Part shown: piece after piece, positions 38,366 through 46,900 of the stretch
Layout: each line of letters starts with the position of its first letter
How positions within the stretch are numbered: the first letter of the stretch is position 1
From: Aequorivita sp.
Lineage (GTDB): Bacteria; Bacteroidota; Bacteroidia; Flavobacteriales; Flavobacteriaceae
Length of the DNA: 51,109 bases
Assembly (NCBI GenBank): GCA_026646335.1
Contig: JAPKFY010000008.1
Span: 1 to 51,109 of the forward strand
Direction: 5' to 3'
Notes under the pieces: model-generated
Databases searched by the model: none
Told to the model about the DNA's origin: nothing
The model's input: only the letters and a program-made list of their open reading frames with translations
Translations under genes and position numbers: made by a program

Positions 38366-39046
38366 ATGAAAAAAGATGACATTATAATTCTACTGGTAGA
38401 TGATGAACCGGATATTCTAGAAATAGTCCGATACAACCTTACCTCTGAAGGCTACTGTGTTGAAATTGCAGAAAACGGTGTTGAGGCCATAGCACAAGCC
38501 AAAAAGATAAGGCCACATCTCATTATTATGGATGTAATGATGCCAAAAATGGACGGTATTGAAGCTTGCCAAAAAATCAGGAATATCCCGGAACTTTCCG
38601 AAACCGTAATTACTTTTTTAACTGCACGCGGGGAGGATTATTCACAAATGGCCGGTTTTGAAGCTGGTGCCGATGATTATATAACAAAACCAATCAAGCC
38701 CAAAATCCTTGTAAGCAAAGTAAAAGCATTGTTGCGCAGGTTTAAAGAAGAAGTTGAAGAAGAAAAAATCAAGCTTGGAAATTTAACCATCAACCTTGAA
38801 GAATACAAAATTCTACTTGGCAAAGAAGAAATTACCCTTCCGCGAAAGGAATTTGAGCTTTTGGCTTTGCTTGCGTCAAAACCTGGAAAAGTCTTTAAAC
38901 GCGAAGAAATTTTGGACAGGATATGGGGCAATGACGTGATTGTAGGTGGCCGTACAATAGATGTCCACATCAGAAAACTCCGTGAAAAAATTGGTGACAA
39001 TAAATTTAAGACAGTAAAGGGCGTTGGCTATAAATTTGTGGTTTAA
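38366..39046 (+). CDS. OmpR/PhoB family response regulator
   Basis: LLVDDEPDILEIVRYNL, C-terminal winged helix GGRTIDVHIRKLREKIGDNKFKTVKGVGYKF; TATCTTTG promoter at 38331-38338. Confidence 0.95.
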   Translation: MKKDDIIILLVDDEPDILEIVRYNLTSEGYCVEIAENGVEAIAQAKKIRPHLIIMDVMMPKMDGIEACQKIRNIPELSETVITFLTARGEDYSQMAGFEAGADDYITKPIKPKILVSKVKALLRRFKEEVEEEKIKLGNLTINLEEYKILLGKEEITLPRKEFELLALLASKPGKVFKREEILDRIWGNDVIVGGRTIDVHIRKLREKIGDNKFKTVKGVGYKFVV

Positions 39047-39050
39047 AAAA

Positions 39051-40088
39051 ATGAAATTTCCCAAAAAATATAATTTTGCAGCCTCCACCTCGCTTCTCAT
39101 TGCGTTTTGCTCAACATTGGCTATGGGCATTTTTCTATATTTTTTATTTGATTTGATTTCCGCTTGGTTGCTTCTCCTCTTTCTAGTTTTGTTTTTGCTC
39201 ACGTTTTTCATCATTCAATATCGAGTTGAGAAATTCATTTACTTCCGAATAAAAAAAATATACAAAGACGTTCGCATTCTAAACGAGAAGGATTTTCCAA
39301 AACCATCCGTAACCACTGATTTAGAAGTGCTTACCCGCGAAGTTGAGAATTATGTTAATGTCAAAAAACTTGAAATAGAAACCCTAAACATTCGCGAAAA
39401 TTACCGAAAGGAATTTATGGGAAATATTTCGCACGAACTAAAAACTCCTTTATTTACTGTGCAAAGTTATATTTTGACTTTGCTAGATGGCGCAATGAAA
39501 GATAAGGCGGTGCGTAAAGAATACTTGCGAAGAGCAAATAAAGGTGTGGAAAGGCTCATTTATATTGTGAAAGAGCTGGACATGATTTCCAAACTGGAGG
39601 TGGGAGGTCTGGTGCTGAATAAAGAAAATTTCAACGTATTGGAATTGATTAAAAATATTTTTGATTTGTTGGAAATGAAGGCTGCCAAAAAAAATATATC
39701 CCTTGTTTTTGACAAGGAATATTTTGAGGAAATAATTGTAAAAGCAGACCGGGAGCGAATTGAACAAGTGCTTACAAACCTTATAGTAAATTCTTTGAAA
39801 TATGGAAAACAAGACGGAACTACGGAGGTAAGCATTGAAAATATTGTGAAAAACAAAGTTCTGGTCCGTGTTACCGATAATGGCGAAGGAATTTTAAAAG
39901 AAAATATGCCCCGTATTTTTGAGCGTTTTTATCGCGTTGACAAAAGCGGCTCCAGAAAGGAGGGTGGAAGCGGGTTGGGCCTATCCATTGTAAAGCATAT
40001 TGTGGAAGCCCACAACGAAAAAATCTATGTGGAAAGCCAATTTGGCATTGGTTCTGAATTTTCATTCACCCTCGAAAAGGGAAAATAA
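39051..40088 (+). CDS. PhoR-like sensor histidine kinase
   Basis: EFMGNISHELKTPLFTVQSYI, GGSGLGLSIVKHIVEAH; start set at ATG 39051. Confidence 0.93.
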   Translation: MKFPKKYNFAASTSLLIAFCSTLAMGIFLYFLFDLISAWLLLLFLVLFLLTFFIIQYRVEKFIYFRIKKIYKDVRILNEKDFPKPSVTTDLEVLTREVENYVNVKKLEIETLNIRENYRKEFMGNISHELKTPLFTVQSYILTLLDGAMKDKAVRKEYLRRANKGVERLIYIVKELDMISKLEVGGLVLNKENFNVLELIKNIFDLLEMKAAKKNISLVFDKEYFEEIIVKADRERIEQVLTNLIVNSLKYGKQDGTTEVSIENIVKNKVLVRVTDNGEGILKENMPRIFERFYRVDKSGSRKEGGSGLGLSIVKHIVEAHNEKIYVESQFGIGSEFSFTLEKGK

Positions 40089-41129
40089 TTCCGTGAAATC
40101 TACGGGTTGTTGTGTCAAGGTTTTCAAACCCTTGTAAGCAACAATTTTGTCGAGTTTTTTCAATTTGAATTTATCCTGCCCGCAAGAAGGTACAATCCCA
40201 AGGTTTTTTAAGCGACTTGCCAAATATTCCTGTTCGTATTGTCCCGGAGTTGGAATGAAAAACGCTTTTTTTTCAAGTATCGCTAAATCCATAATTGTAG
40301 TGTATCCGGAGCGGGAAATAACAACTTCGCTTTTGTTTATGGTGTCTTCAAGCTCGTTGCTTTTTATAAAGTTCACCATTTTTATGTTTTCGAAATTTCC
40401 CCACTTTTGTTCTTTTTCAACAATTCCGCGGACCATTAAAATCTTGTTTTCGCTTTTTTTCAATGACTCCTTCAATTTTTCTTCCAAAATAGTTCGCTGT
40501 GGTTCGGGACCTGAAAGCAAAACCAAGATGTCTATGGTTTTTGGGACTTCCTTTTTTTTCATTCGGCTTAAAACCCCGATGTATTTTATTGGAAATGGCT
40601 CCCCCGTTAAATGGCCTAGTTTTCCACTGAGGTTCATCAGCACGTCATCAGAATCTGGCACCCAGCAAGCATCAAATTTCGCAATGATATTTTGGTGTAT
40701 TTTACTGCTGAAGTAGGAAGTGCTCCCCGTTAAAACGTTCAATTGGTGCGTAATAAAAACGGAAGGTATTTTTGAATCTCTCAAGCCAAATCGGTTGTCA
40801 CTTATAATTCCATGGATTTTTCCTTCAGCAACGAGATGCTTTACAATTCGTTTTTCAGCAGCAATTGTTCTTTGAATTTGAGGAAGTTTCAACAGGATTT
40901 TCCATTTAAAATAGCCGCCTTTTTTAGGATATGTAATATTGTATGAAGGCAATTCCAAAGATTCCAATTCGGGAAATTCTTTTTGAAGAAGCAAGAGAGC
41001 AGCCCCGTCTGAAGCTATCATAACCTCAAATTTATGGTCAAGCAATGCGCGAATTATAGGAATACAGCGCGTAGCGTGTCCCAACCCCCAATGCAAGGAA
41101 GCAACTAATATCGTTTTCTTTTTCAGCAT
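40062..41129 (-). CDS. MurG-like glycosyltransferase family protein
   Basis: VASLHWGLGHATRCIPIIRALLDHKFEVMIASDG; SRSGYTTIMDLAILEKKAFFIPTPGQYEQEYLA. Confidence 0.85.
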   Translation of the reverse strand: MLKKKTILVASLHWGLGHATRCIPIIRALLDHKFEVMIASDGAALLLLQKEFPELESLELPSYNITYPKKGGYFKWKILLKLPQIQRTIAAEKRIVKHLVAEGKIHGIISDNRFGLRDSKIPSVFITHQLNVLTGSTSYFSSKIHQNIIAKFDACWVPDSDDVLMNLSGKLGHLTGEPFPIKYIGVLSRMKKKEVPKTIDILVLLSGPEPQRTILEEKLKESLKKSENKILMVRGIVEKEQKWGNFENIKMVNFIKSNELEDTINKSEVVISRSGYTTIMDLAILEKKAFFIPTPGQYEQEYLASRLKNLGIVPSCGQDKFKLKKLDKIVAYKGLKTLTQQPVDFTELFSLFEGE

Positions 41130-41194
41130 AAAAACAAAGGTAGCAATAATTGCTGCGGTAGTATATTTCCTTAATTTTACCGAAAATTTAAATT

Positions 41195-41869
41195 TTGGGA
41201 AGCAAAAACAAACTGAGACGCTTTAGGGAAAATGAAACTTTTTCAAACGTCGTGCAGCCTTCACGCGAGGAAGTATTGAGCGATGCGTTGAAATTAAAAG
41301 GAAATTGGCGCAAAAATTTCTTCAAAAACAACAATCCCTTGGTTTTGGAATTGGGCTGTGGCAAAGGAGAATACTCCGTGAACCTTGCAAAAGCATATCC
41401 CGAAATGAATTTTTTGGGAATAGACATTAAAGGTGCCCGTTTTTGGCGTGGGGCAAAAATCGCTTTGGAGGAAAACCTAAATAACGTAGGTTTTTTACGT
41501 ACCCAAATTGAACTCGTGGACCACATTTTTGAAGAAAATGAAGTAGATGAAATTTGGGTCACCTTTCCAGATCCACAAATTAAATACAAGCGCACCAAAC
41601 ATCGTTTGACGAATGAAGACTTTCTTAAGAAATATAAAAAAATCCTAAAACCAGATGGGTTTGTTCACCTAAAAACCGATAGTGAATTTATGCACGGCTA
41701 CACCCTTGGCCTGCTGCATGGTTTGGGCGAAAATATTGAATACGCACACCACGATGTTTACGGCAGCCAAGGCGCGCCAGAGGCGGTAACCAATATTCAG
41801 ACTTTTTATGAGAAGCAATATCTTGAAATTGGCAAGAAGATAACTTACATTCGGTTTAAATTCCGTTAG
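41195..41869 (+). CDS. trmB: tRNA (guanine-N7-)-methyltransferase
   Basis: MGSKNKLRRFRENETFSNVVQP, LELGCGKGEYSVNLA, VTFPDPQIKYKRTKHRLT; TTG start. Confidence 0.95.
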   Translation: MGSKNKLRRFRENETFSNVVQPSREEVLSDALKLKGNWRKNFFKNNNPLVLELGCGKGEYSVNLAKAYPEMNFLGIDIKGARFWRGAKIALEENLNNVGFLRTQIELVDHIFEENEVDEIWVTFPDPQIKYKRTKHRLTNEDFLKKYKKILKPDGFVHLKTDSEFMHGYTLGLLHGLGENIEYAHHDVYGSQGAPEAVTNIQTFYEKQYLEIGKKITYIRFKFR

Positions 41870-41907
41870 TTAGAAATTCAGTATATTCACAGAAATAACC
41901 GCCCTAA

Positions 41908-42534
41908 ATGGCACTATTTTACAATTTACTTATAGGTTTTCTAGGTTCATTTATCGGTGTGCTTCCTCCGGGTTTGATAAATATGTATACCGCAAAAATA
42001 AGTATGAAAGAGGGTAGGAAAAGAGCCTTTCTTTTTTCGATTGGGGTTTGCATTACGGTGATGCTTCAAACTTATATTGCGCTTATTCTTGCCCGTTATA
42101 TCGGAAAGCATCCAGATGTGGTTAGAATGCTTCAAAAAGTGGCCTTGGGTATATTTATCAGTCTTACGATTTACTTCATATTTATAGCGAAGGATACCCG
42201 TAGGGAAATCCGTGATCACAATGAAAATTCCAAAAGAAACCGCTTCTTTTTGGGAATTTTTATCGCAATGCTAAACATTTTGCCAATTCCATATTGGATC
42301 TATCTAAGCATAACTTTTTCGACATTTGGGGTGTTTTCTTTTTCACAACTCGGGCTTTTAATAACTGTAATCGCTTCTGGAGTAGGTACTTATGCTAGTT
42401 TGGCTCTATATGTGCAATTTTTTAGGCCGAAAGAACATTCGCATAAGCTAAGCCTTAATATGAATTATGTTATAGGTCTTGTTACCGCTGCTATTTCGGT
42501 AATTACTTTACTGAAAATTTTAAAGGAATTTTAA
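41908..42534 (+). CDS. LysE family transporter
   Basis: Multi-TM; GVLPPGLINMYTAKISMKEGRKRAFLFSIG. Confidence 0.8.
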   Translation: MALFYNLLIGFLGSFIGVLPPGLINMYTAKISMKEGRKRAFLFSIGVCITVMLQTYIALILARYIGKHPDVVRMLQKVALGIFISLTIYFIFIAKDTRREIRDHNENSKRNRFFLGIFIAMLNILPIPYWIYLSITFSTFGVFSFSQLGLLITVIASGVGTYASLALYVQFFRPKEHSHKLSLNMNYVIGLVTAAISVITLLKILKEF

Positions 42535-42536
42535 AG

Positions 42537-42860
42537 ATGTCCAACGAAGGTTTTTTCGAAAAAGTCTATCAAGTAGCGGCACTTATTCCCTACGGAAGGG
42601 TTACTTCTTATGGTGCAATCGCAAAGTATTTAGGCGCTACCGGAAGTGCCCGTATGGTAGGTTGGGCAATGAACGGAAGTGTAAACAAAGACGTTCCTGC
42701 ACACCGGGTTGTAAACCGAAATGGATTGCTCACGGGGAAACACCATTTTCAGGGTACAAACTTGATGCAACAGCTTCTGGAAAGTGAGGGCATTGAAGTA
42801 GTTGAGAACAAGGTTCAAAATTTTGAAAAATATTTTTGGGACCCTATGAAGGAGCTTTGA
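42537..42860 (+). CDS. MGMT-domain alkyltransferase-like protein lacking the active-site Cys
   Basis: VYQVAALIPYGRVTSYGAIAKYLG; DVPAHRVVNRNG in place of PCHR. Confidence 0.92.
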   Translation: MSNEGFFEKVYQVAALIPYGRVTSYGAIAKYLGATGSARMVGWAMNGSVNKDVPAHRVVNRNGLLTGKHHFQGTNLMQQLLESEGIEVVENKVQNFEKYFWDPMKEL

Positions 42861-43006
42861 AAAGGAAAATCCCAAATACCAAAAGGAATACTTCGAAAAT
42901 TAAAGCAGTAGTATTTTCTATTTTTTTTAAAATTTACAAATAATTAGGATATAATTTCAACCAAACTTACTGCGAGCAGCCACTGTGTACTGCCAACTTA
43001 TTTTAG

Positions 43007-43014
43007 TATATTTG
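43007..43014 (+). promoter_or_regulatory. Bacteroidetes -7 element TATATTTG
   Basis: Exact TAnnTTTG match upstream of mrp. Confidence 0.65.
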
Positions 43015-43017
43015 CAC

Positions 43018-43034
43018 TTTAGAATGAATCTAAA
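43018..43034. promoter_or_regulatory. Dyad operator candidate TTTAGA-ATGAA-TCTAAA
   Basis: Perfect 6-bp dyad overlapping the predicted transcription start. Confidence 0.5.
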
Positions 43035-43049
43035 TATTGTGATAAAAAA

Positions 43050-44189
43050 ATGAGCATTTCAAAACAAGATATCCTTCAAGCCCTTGAAACCATTACAGTT
43101 TCAGGTGAAGGAAGAAATATGGTAGAGAGTGGTGCTGTGCAGAATGTTGTGACTTTTGCAGACGAAATTATCGTGGATCTGAAACTTTCCACACCGGCAC
43201 TTCACATAAAAAAACGCACTGAGGCAGATATTGTCAAAACCATTCACGAAAAAGTGGATGCCAATGCCAAAGTACAAGTAAATATTAAGGTTGAGGCTCC
43301 TGCAAAACCTCAAAACCCGAATTTGATAAAAGGGAAACCCATTCCCGGGATTCAAAATATAATAGCCGTAGCTTCCGGAAAAGGAGGTGTCGGTAAATCA
43401 ACGGTGGCGGCAAATTTGGCGGTTACGCTTTCCAAAATGGGTTTCAAGGTTGGAATTTTAGATGCTGATATTTACGGCCCCTCCATCCCGATTATGTTTG
43501 ACGTTGCAATGGAAAAGCCACTTTCGGTAAACATTGGCGGCAAAAGCAAAATGAAGCCCGTTGAAAACTACGGAATAAAAATTCTTTCCATCGGCTTTTT
43601 CACCCAACCCGACCAAGCCGTAATCTGGCGTGGACCAATGGCCGCCAAAGCATTGAACCAACTCATTTTTGATGCTGCTTGGGGCGAATTGGACTTTATG
43701 CTGATAGACCTTCCACCGGGAACAGGTGATATTCATTTAAGTATTATGCAGTCATTGCCAATCACTGGAGCGGTGGTGGTCAGTACGCCACAAACCGTCG
43801 CTTTGGCCGATGCTCGAAAAGGTGTAGCAATGTTCAGGCAGGAAAACATAGATGTTCCTGTTTTGGGAATCATCGAGAACATGGCATATTTCACGCCTGC
43901 TGAGCTTCCAGAAAATAAATACTATATCTTTGGGAAAGAGGGTGCTAAACATTTAGCTGAAGATTTGGACGTTCCATTTTTAGGCGAAGTGCCATTGGTG
44001 CAAAGCATTCGCGAAGCGGGTGATGCAGGAAGGCCAGCAGCGCTGCAAACAGCAACGCAAATTGAAGAAGCTTTTGAAGCAATTACTAGAAATGTAGTTG
44101 AGGAAACAGTTCGCAGAAACGAAAATCTTCCGCCAACGGCAGCTATAAAAATTACAACAATGGCAGGTTGCAGCGCCGTAAAAAAATAA
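43050..44189 (+). CDS. Mrp/NBP35 family Fe-S carrier ATPase
   Basis: DUF59 N terminus, VASGKGGVGKSTVAANLAVTLSKMG. Confidence 0.95.
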   Translation: MSISKQDILQALETITVSGEGRNMVESGAVQNVVTFADEIIVDLKLSTPALHIKKRTEADIVKTIHEKVDANAKVQVNIKVEAPAKPQNPNLIKGKPIPGIQNIIAVASGKGGVGKSTVAANLAVTLSKMGFKVGILDADIYGPSIPIMFDVAMEKPLSVNIGGKSKMKPVENYGIKILSIGFFTQPDQAVIWRGPMAAKALNQLIFDAAWGELDFMLIDLPPGTGDIHLSIMQSLPITGAVVVSTPQTVALADARKGVAMFRQENIDVPVLGIIENMAYFTPAELPENKYYIFGKEGAKHLAEDLDVPFLGEVPLVQSIREAGDAGRPAALQTATQIEEAFEAITRNVVEETVRRNENLPPTAAIKITTMAGCSAVKK

Positions 44190-44190
44190 T

Positions 44191-44427
44191 ATGACAACCC
44201 AGGAACTAACAACAAAAGTAGAAGAAGCATTAGACGAGATCCGTCCATTTTTGCAGAACGATGGAGGCGATATTTCGCTTGTTTCCATTGAAGAAGGCAA
44301 AGTAGTGAACGTTCAGTTGCAAGGAGCTTGCGTTGGCTGTTCCGTAAACCAAATGACGTTAAAGAGCGGTGTGGAAATGACTATTAAAAAGTATGCTCCT
44401 CAAATTGAAAAAGTAGTAAGTGTTTAG
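44191..44427 (+). CDS. NifU C-terminal domain Fe-S scaffold
   Basis: VEEALDEIRPFLQNDGGDISLV, LQGACVGCSVNQMTLKSGVE. Confidence 0.95.
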   Translation: MTTQELTTKVEEALDEIRPFLQNDGGDISLVSIEEGKVVNVQLQGACVGCSVNQMTLKSGVEMTIKKYAPQIEKVVSV

Positions 44428-44432
44428 CAACA

Positions 44433-44452
44433 ATGACAACCGTCATTTTTTT
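44433..44452 (+). terminator. Short intrinsic terminator
   Basis: atgac-aacc-gtcat followed by T run. Confidence 0.65.
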
Positions 44453-44500
44453 AACTCAATTTCAAAACTATTTTTGAACCCAATAAAGAAATAGTCTTTC

Positions 44501-45553
44501 ATGATAAAAACGGATATTCTCATCATCGGCGCAGGACCTACGGGTCTTTTTACGGTTTTTGAAGCAGGATTGCTTAAATTGAAATGTCATTTGATTGATG
44601 CACTTCCGCAAGCTGGTGGACAGTGTGCAGAAATATATCCTAAGAAGCCTATATACGATATTCCCGGCTTTCCAGAAATATTAGCTGGCGATTTGGTAAG
44701 CAATTTGATGAAGCAGATTGAGCCATTTCAGCCCGGCTTCACTTTGGGTGAACGTGCGGATACGATTGAAAAATTAGATGACGGTTCTTTCATCGTCACC
44801 ACAGATAAAGGCACAAAACATCACGCCCCAATAGTCGCCATTGCAGGTGGCTTGGGAAGTTTTGAACCGCGAAAGCCCCCAATTCCCAATCTTTCCACAT
44901 TTGAAGATAAAGGTGTGGAATACATTATCCGCGATCCTGAATTGTATCGAAATAAAAATGTCGTTATTTCTGGCGGTGGTGATTCTGCTCTTGATTGGAG
45001 TATTTTCTTGACAGACGTTGCAAAGAGTGTAACACTCATTCACCGAAGAAATGAATTCCGTGGTGCATTGGACAGCGTTGAAAAAGTTCAGGAACTAAAA
45101 AATCTTGGAAAGATTGAACTGATAACTCCTGCTGAAGTAATTGGTTTGGTTGGAAATAATAGTCTTGAAGAAGTAGTAATAAAACAAGGTGCTGCCATTT
45201 TCAATCGAGAGTGCGACCATTTTATTCCTTTGTTCGGATTATCTCCAAAGTTAGGCCCAATAGCTGATTGGGGACTTGAAATTGAAAAAAACGCGATTAA
45301 AGTTGACAATTCTTTAGATTATCAAACAAACATTCCCGGAATCTATGCCATTGGCGACGTAAACACATATCCTGGAAAATTGAAGCTAATTCTCTGTGGT
45401 TTTCACGAAGCTACGTTGATGTGCCAAAGTGCCTACCAACGAATATTCCCAGATAAACGGTATGTAATGAAATACACCACCGTTGGGGGTGTGGAAGGTT
45501 TTGACGGCAGTAAAAAAGAAGCGCCCAAAGCAGTAATTAAGTCAATTGATTAA
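44501..45553 (+). CDS. Ferredoxin--NADP(+) reductase, thioredoxin-reductase type
   Basis: ILIIGAGPTGLFTVFEAGLL, VVISGGGDSALDW, GIYAIGDVNTYPGKLKLILCGFHEA. Confidence 0.93.
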   Translation: MIKTDILIIGAGPTGLFTVFEAGLLKLKCHLIDALPQAGGQCAEIYPKKPIYDIPGFPEILAGDLVSNLMKQIEPFQPGFTLGERADTIEKLDDGSFIVTTDKGTKHHAPIVAIAGGLGSFEPRKPPIPNLSTFEDKGVEYIIRDPELYRNKNVVISGGGDSALDWSIFLTDVAKSVTLIHRRNEFRGALDSVEKVQELKNLGKIELITPAEVIGLVGNNSLEEVVIKQGAAIFNRECDHFIPLFGLSPKLGPIADWGLEIEKNAIKVDNSLDYQTNIPGIYAIGDVNTYPGKLKLILCGFHEATLMCQSAYQRIFPDKRYVMKYTTVGGVEGFDGSKKEAPKAVIKSID

Positions 45554-45556
45554 TAG

Positions 45557-45886
45557 ATGACTGACATCAAAATTACAATCACTGATCGCCTAGGAGTGAA
45601 ACACGAAGTTGAAGCCCCAACAGATATGAATATGAACCTTATGGAAATAGTTCGTTCCTACGAATTGGCGCCAGAGGGAACCATCGGTATCTGTGGTGGA
45701 ATGGCGATGTGCGCATCTTGCCAGTGTTATGTTCTAAGTGAACACGAGCTACCTGAAATGAGCTATGATGAAGATTTGATGCTTGCCGAAGCCTTTAATG
45801 TGAAAGACAATAGCCGCCTTGGCTGCCAGATTTTTATAAAAGAAGAACTCGATGGATTGGAAGTAGAATTGGCTCCTGAAGTTTAA
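45557..45886 (+). CDS. 2Fe-2S ferredoxin
   Basis: GICGGMAMCASCQCYV and RLGCQI cysteine motif. Confidence 0.93.
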   Translation: MTDIKITITDRLGVKHEVEAPTDMNMNLMEIVRSYELAPEGTIGICGGMAMCASCQCYVLSEHELPEMSYDEDLMLAEAFNVKDNSRLGCQIFIKEELDGLEVELAPEV

Positions 45887-45920
45887 GGAACTGTTTTTAT
45901 AAGTTTACAATACTAAAGAA

Positions 45921-46817
45921 CTATTCAGTTTTATAATCAATCAACTTTTGTGGCCCTTCAAGCAATACGCGTTGAACTTTCAGCGTACCATCTTCCGTAG
46001 TAGAAATCTGCCATTTTATCAATGAAATCTCGCCATTTTCTATTTCCAAACCGGTAATGCTTCTTGGATGCACGCAGCTTCCATCGTTAAAAAAAGCAAT
46101 ATCTCCTGGTTCCGGAAAACGCGGTCTATGTGTGTGGCCAATGATGGTAAAAATATTTTTGTTTTCAACAATCCAACGTTTTGTCCTTCTTTCAACCTTG
46201 ATGAGTTCTTTGTAATTTTTTGCTGGGCTTGTAGGGTCGCCAATACCGAAAATCTGTAATTGCCGCCAAAGCACCCGTACCATAAAACGGTTGAATTTCC
46301 AACCTACATAATTCATCCAATCAGCTTGGTGGCCGTGCATCATGAAAATTTCCTGTTGGCTGGTTTCATGTTTTAAAATTAACCCTTCTGTAAACTCGAT
46401 TCCAGGGAAAAGTGGCGCATCTTTTCCGGTTATTTTATCAAAATAGCTGAATAGATGTTTTTCAACGTATCTTTTGTTTTTATAGACCATGTCATGGTTG
46501 CCCATTAATCTATAGAGCCTTCCTTCGTTGAAATAAAGTTTCATCAAAGCGTAAACATTTTGATGGGCTTCAAAAATATCTTTGAAAAAGGTATTTTCCC
46601 AAAGTTCGTCGCCATCGCCAATTTCACAATAGGTAAATCCGTTCTTATAGTAATCCTGGAGCGCGTGAAAGTAGATGTTTCTGTTGTTGGCGAAATCGTC
46701 TGCAAAACTGTTGTCGCCACGGTGACAATCACTGAAAATTACAAATTTTGAAGTGTCATTAAAAGTAATCCGGCGTGCAGATTGGTAAGCTCTGGAAATT
46801 CTTTTAAATGAGGACAT
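45921..46817 (-). CDS. Metallophosphoesterase
   Basis: FVIFSDCHRGD, GDGDELWE, MGNHD, GHTHRPRFPE. Confidence 0.92.
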   Translation of the reverse strand: MSSFKRISRAYQSARRITFNDTSKFVIFSDCHRGDNSFADDFANNRNIYFHALQDYYKNGFTYCEIGDGDELWENTFFKDIFEAHQNVYALMKLYFNEGRLYRLMGNHDMVYKNKRYVEKHLFSYFDKITGKDAPLFPGIEFTEGLILKHETSQQEIFMMHGHQADWMNYVGWKFNRFMVRVLWRQLQIFGIGDPTSPAKNYKELIKVERRTKRWIVENKNIFTIIGHTHRPRFPEPGDIAFFNDGSCVHPRSITGLEIENGEISLIKWQISTTEDGTLKVQRVLLEGPQKLIDYKTE

Positions 46818-46833
46818 TGTTGAAAATTTTAAA

Positions 46834-46877
46834 CCGCGAATTCACGAATATACTATAAAATATTCGTGAATTCGCGG
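46834..46877. repeat. Perfect 18-bp-arm inverted repeat
   Basis: ccgcgaattcacgaatat-actataaa-atattcgtgaattcgcgg. Confidence 0.95.
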
Positions 46878-46900
46878 CTTTTTTAAAGATGTCCTTCGGT

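Noticed and set aside
40147-40716. 189-aa plus-strand ORF
   Set aside because: Lies wholly antisense to a well-supported glycosyltransferase; Phe/Ser-rich mirror translation with no recognisable domain
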